This document shows, piece after piece, positions 62,583-64,000 of a stretch of DNA of 64,000 nucleotides. Source of the stretch: G963692885 sp964657395. Lineage in GTDB: Bacteria; Acidobacteriota; Terriglobia; Terriglobales; Acidobacteriaceae. The notes beneath the pieces were generated by a model. The model ran no database searches, was not told the origin of the DNA, and worked only from the letters and a program-made list of their open reading frames with translations. The stretch is taken from assembly GCA_964657395.1 (NCBI GenBank), contig CAZZUX010000006.1, positions 1-64,000 on the forward strand. Reading direction: 5' to 3'. Each line of letters starts with the position of its first letter. The first letter of the stretch is position 1. A program made the translations under genes and the position numbers.

Positions 62583-63579
62583 CAAAGTGCGACGTGGTCT
62601 TGAACAATTCAAACTTGCCTTCACTAGCTGCGAGCTGAGTCCGGTCGAGCAGAGCCTTGACCTCCGCCTGGCTGAGCGGCTTGAAGGTGCGGGCGGCTTC
62701 AAGAGCCTGATCAAGGACCTCCTGCGTGTCGATGCCGGTGATCACGACCGAGACCGGCTGAGTGAGGCTGTAGTGCAGGGCCTCGATCGGTTTGACCGTG
62801 TTGCTCGAAAGGATGAAGTTGTCGCCGAAGGTCTTCATGGCCAGGACGCCGATGCCCTGCTCGATGGCGACGGGCATGACCTGTTTGGTGAAGGAACGGA
62901 AATGAGCGTCCATCACGTTGATCGGCATCTGGATGGTGTCGAAGTGGAAGTTATGCTTTTTGGCTGTCTCCAGCATGCGCAGATGGACGGCCGGATCCTT
63001 GTGGCCGGTGAAGCCGATGAAGCGGATCTTTCCAGCCTTCTGCGCAGCAACAGCGGCTTCGATCGCTCCGCCGACAGCGAAGATGCGATCAGGGTCTTCC
63101 ATCCGGATGACTTCATGAAACTGGACCAGGTCGATGACATCTGTCTGGAGGCGGCCCAGCGACTGCTCAAGCTGCTTGTTGTACTCGTCCGCCGTGCGGC
63201 CGTCCATCTTGGTCATTAAAAAGACCCTCTGACGGTAGCCATTGCGCAAAGCCTGGCCGACGCGGACTTCCGAGATGCCGTCGTTATAGTCCCAGCAGTT
63301 GTCGATGAAGTTGATGCCGTGGTCAATCCCGGCATGGATGAGGTTGATGCTGTCCTTCGCGTCCTTCTGTTTGCCAAGGTGAGCACCACCCATGCCTATG
63401 GCGGAGACAGCTTCGCCTGTTCTGCCGAGCATGCGATAAATCATGTCGGGTGTCCGCGGCAGATTCATGGTGTTGCCGATGAAAAATCCGGGCTTTGCCT
63501 TACTTTGCGCACGAGCCCCGGAAGCGGCTGCAGTGATGCCGGCGACAGTGGCTGACTTCAGGAATTCTCGGCGTTCCAT
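62548..63579 (-). CDS. Tat-exported aldo/keto reductase
   Basis: A 343-aa aldo/keto reductase with a Tat signal (RREFLKSATVAGITAAAS). The catalytic tetrad is visible: Asp and Tyr in FIDNCWDYNDG, Lys in MTKMDG and His in VQFHEV. Export through Tat suggests it carries its cofactor folded. Substrate unknown. ATG 63579 follows GGAGAAA and begins the signal; the frame is open another 324 bp upstream but without a signal-compatible start. The next gene overlaps its end. Confidence 0.85.
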   Translation of the reverse strand: MERREFLKSATVAGITAAASGARAQSKAKPGFFIGNTMNLPRTPDMIYRMLGRTGEAVSAIGMGGAHLGKQKDAKDSINLIHAGIDHGINFIDNCWDYNDGISEVRVGQALRNGYRQRVFLMTKMDGRTADEYNKQLEQSLGRLQTDVIDLVQFHEVIRMEDPDRIFAVGGAIEAAVAAQKAGKIRFIGFTGHKDPAVHLRMLETAKKHNFHFDTIQMPINVMDAHFRSFTKQVMPVAIEQGIGVLAMKTFGDNFILSSNTVKPIEALHYSLTQPVSVVITGIDTQEVLDQALEAARTFKPLSQAEVKALLDRTQLAASEGKFELFKTTSHFDGTAANPKWLG

Positions 63580-63721
63580 ACGTAGTTTCTCCGGGGCTTT
63601 CACCATGGGATGCGTTCCGGTGTAATGTCGGGCGGCGGCGGGGATGGAAGTTGGTTGAAGCCTGCGCCTGGCGGCGGTGAAACTGCCTGATAGGCTGGAG
63701 ACGAATCCAAGGAGCGATGAA

Positions 63722-64000
63722 ATGATGAGAAGAGCAGTCTGTAGCCTGGTAGTGATGGTTCTCGCGAGTGGCAGTTTGCAGGTTCTGCCGGCGCAGATGA
63801 AGGAAAGTTCGCCGAAGATTGCCCCGGGAACCATGATCGATCCGGCGAAGAGTTTCGATGCGATGCTCACGGGCTTTGAGAAGGAGCTTACCGGCGCAGC
63901 CAAAGCGATGCCGGCAGAGAAGTATTCGTTTGCGCCGGGTTCGGCAAATTTTGCTGCAGGGCAGAAGACCGAGTTCCAGGGCGTGAGAACCTTTGCCGGG
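63722..64000 (+). CDS. Exported DinB-like protein, 5' part (3' end outside window)
   Basis: An open frame from ATG 63722 to the window end (93 codons). GGAG lies seven bases before the start. A signal peptide (VCSLVVMVLASGSLQVLPA) precedes a DinB-type start: FDAMLTGFEKELTGAAKAMP, AEKYSFAPG and FQGVRTFAG. DinB-fold proteins are four-helix bundles, often metal-binding. It is divergent from the aldo/keto reductase. Confidence 0.65.
   Translation, partial: MMRRAVCSLVVMVLASGSLQVLPAQMKESSPKIAPGTMIDPAKSFDAMLTGFEKELTGAAKAMPAEKYSFAPGSANFAAGQKTEFQGVRTFAG

Overview
The window looks like ordinary chromosome of a high-GC Acidobacteriota, most likely class Terriglobia (Acidobacteriaceae-like). This rests on inference from gene content: an rpoA-rplQ end, a two-subunit glycine decarboxylase, DUF4252-type secreted proteins tied to an ECF sigma factor, carboxypeptidase-regulatory-like secreted proteins and a spore-photoproduct-lyase homologue. 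No phage, insertion sequence or CRISPR array was seen. Ten Ns at 2424-2433 mark a scaffold gap, so single-base frameshifts nearby should be treated with caution.

Layout. 1-2.4 kb: 3' end of rpoA, rplQ, a thrice-frameshifted Tat-exported SnoaL-like gene and an NTF2-like secreted protein. 2.5-9.1 kb: TadE and TadG/VWA proteins, an alpha/beta hydrolase, two small proteins, and a four-gene operon with 4-bp overlaps (ECF sigma factor, membrane anti-sigma-like protein, DUF4252 protein, secreted protein). 9.2-15 kb: a PhzF protein, two perfect parS palindromes, then gcvT-gcvH-gcvPA-gcvPB on the minus strand. 15-30.8 kb: cspA, Uma2 nuclease, Fpg/Nei glycosylase, methylmalonyl-CoA mutase-type protein, glgC, flavin reductase, a sensor kinase/NtrC-type regulator/pseudo-receiver operon, rph, cysS, an Spl-family radical SAM protein and a glycoside hydrolase. 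30.9-43.6 kb: a second DUF4252-like protein, VanZ, guaB, a MASE1-PAS-GGDEF diguanylate cyclase, and the rimP-nusA-infB transcription/translation cluster. 43.7-64 kb: an 18-bp inverted-repeat element, alcohol dehydrogenase, tRNA-Arg(CCG), a TetR/MFS efflux pair with palindromic operators, msrA, scpB-rluB, a Kef-like antiporter, CPBP protease, PAS kinase with an amidohydrolase, two secreted regulatory-like-domain proteins, a PiT phosphate transporter, a GlcNAc-type glycosyltransferase, a Tat-exported aldo/keto reductase and the start of a DinB-like gene.

Most notable. Two parS-type centromere sites at about 10.1 kb coincide with a hand-estimated switch of plus-strand GC skew from C-rich (left) to G-rich (right), which fits an origin-proximal locus or an inversion boundary. 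The NtrC-type regulator has Glu in place of the phospho-accepting Asp and is followed by a degenerate receiver protein. RpoA ends in an eight-Asp tail, and RimP, NusA and ScpB carry acidic insertions or tails. A strong plus-strand terminator between two minus-strand genes suggests an unannotated small RNA near 61 kb.
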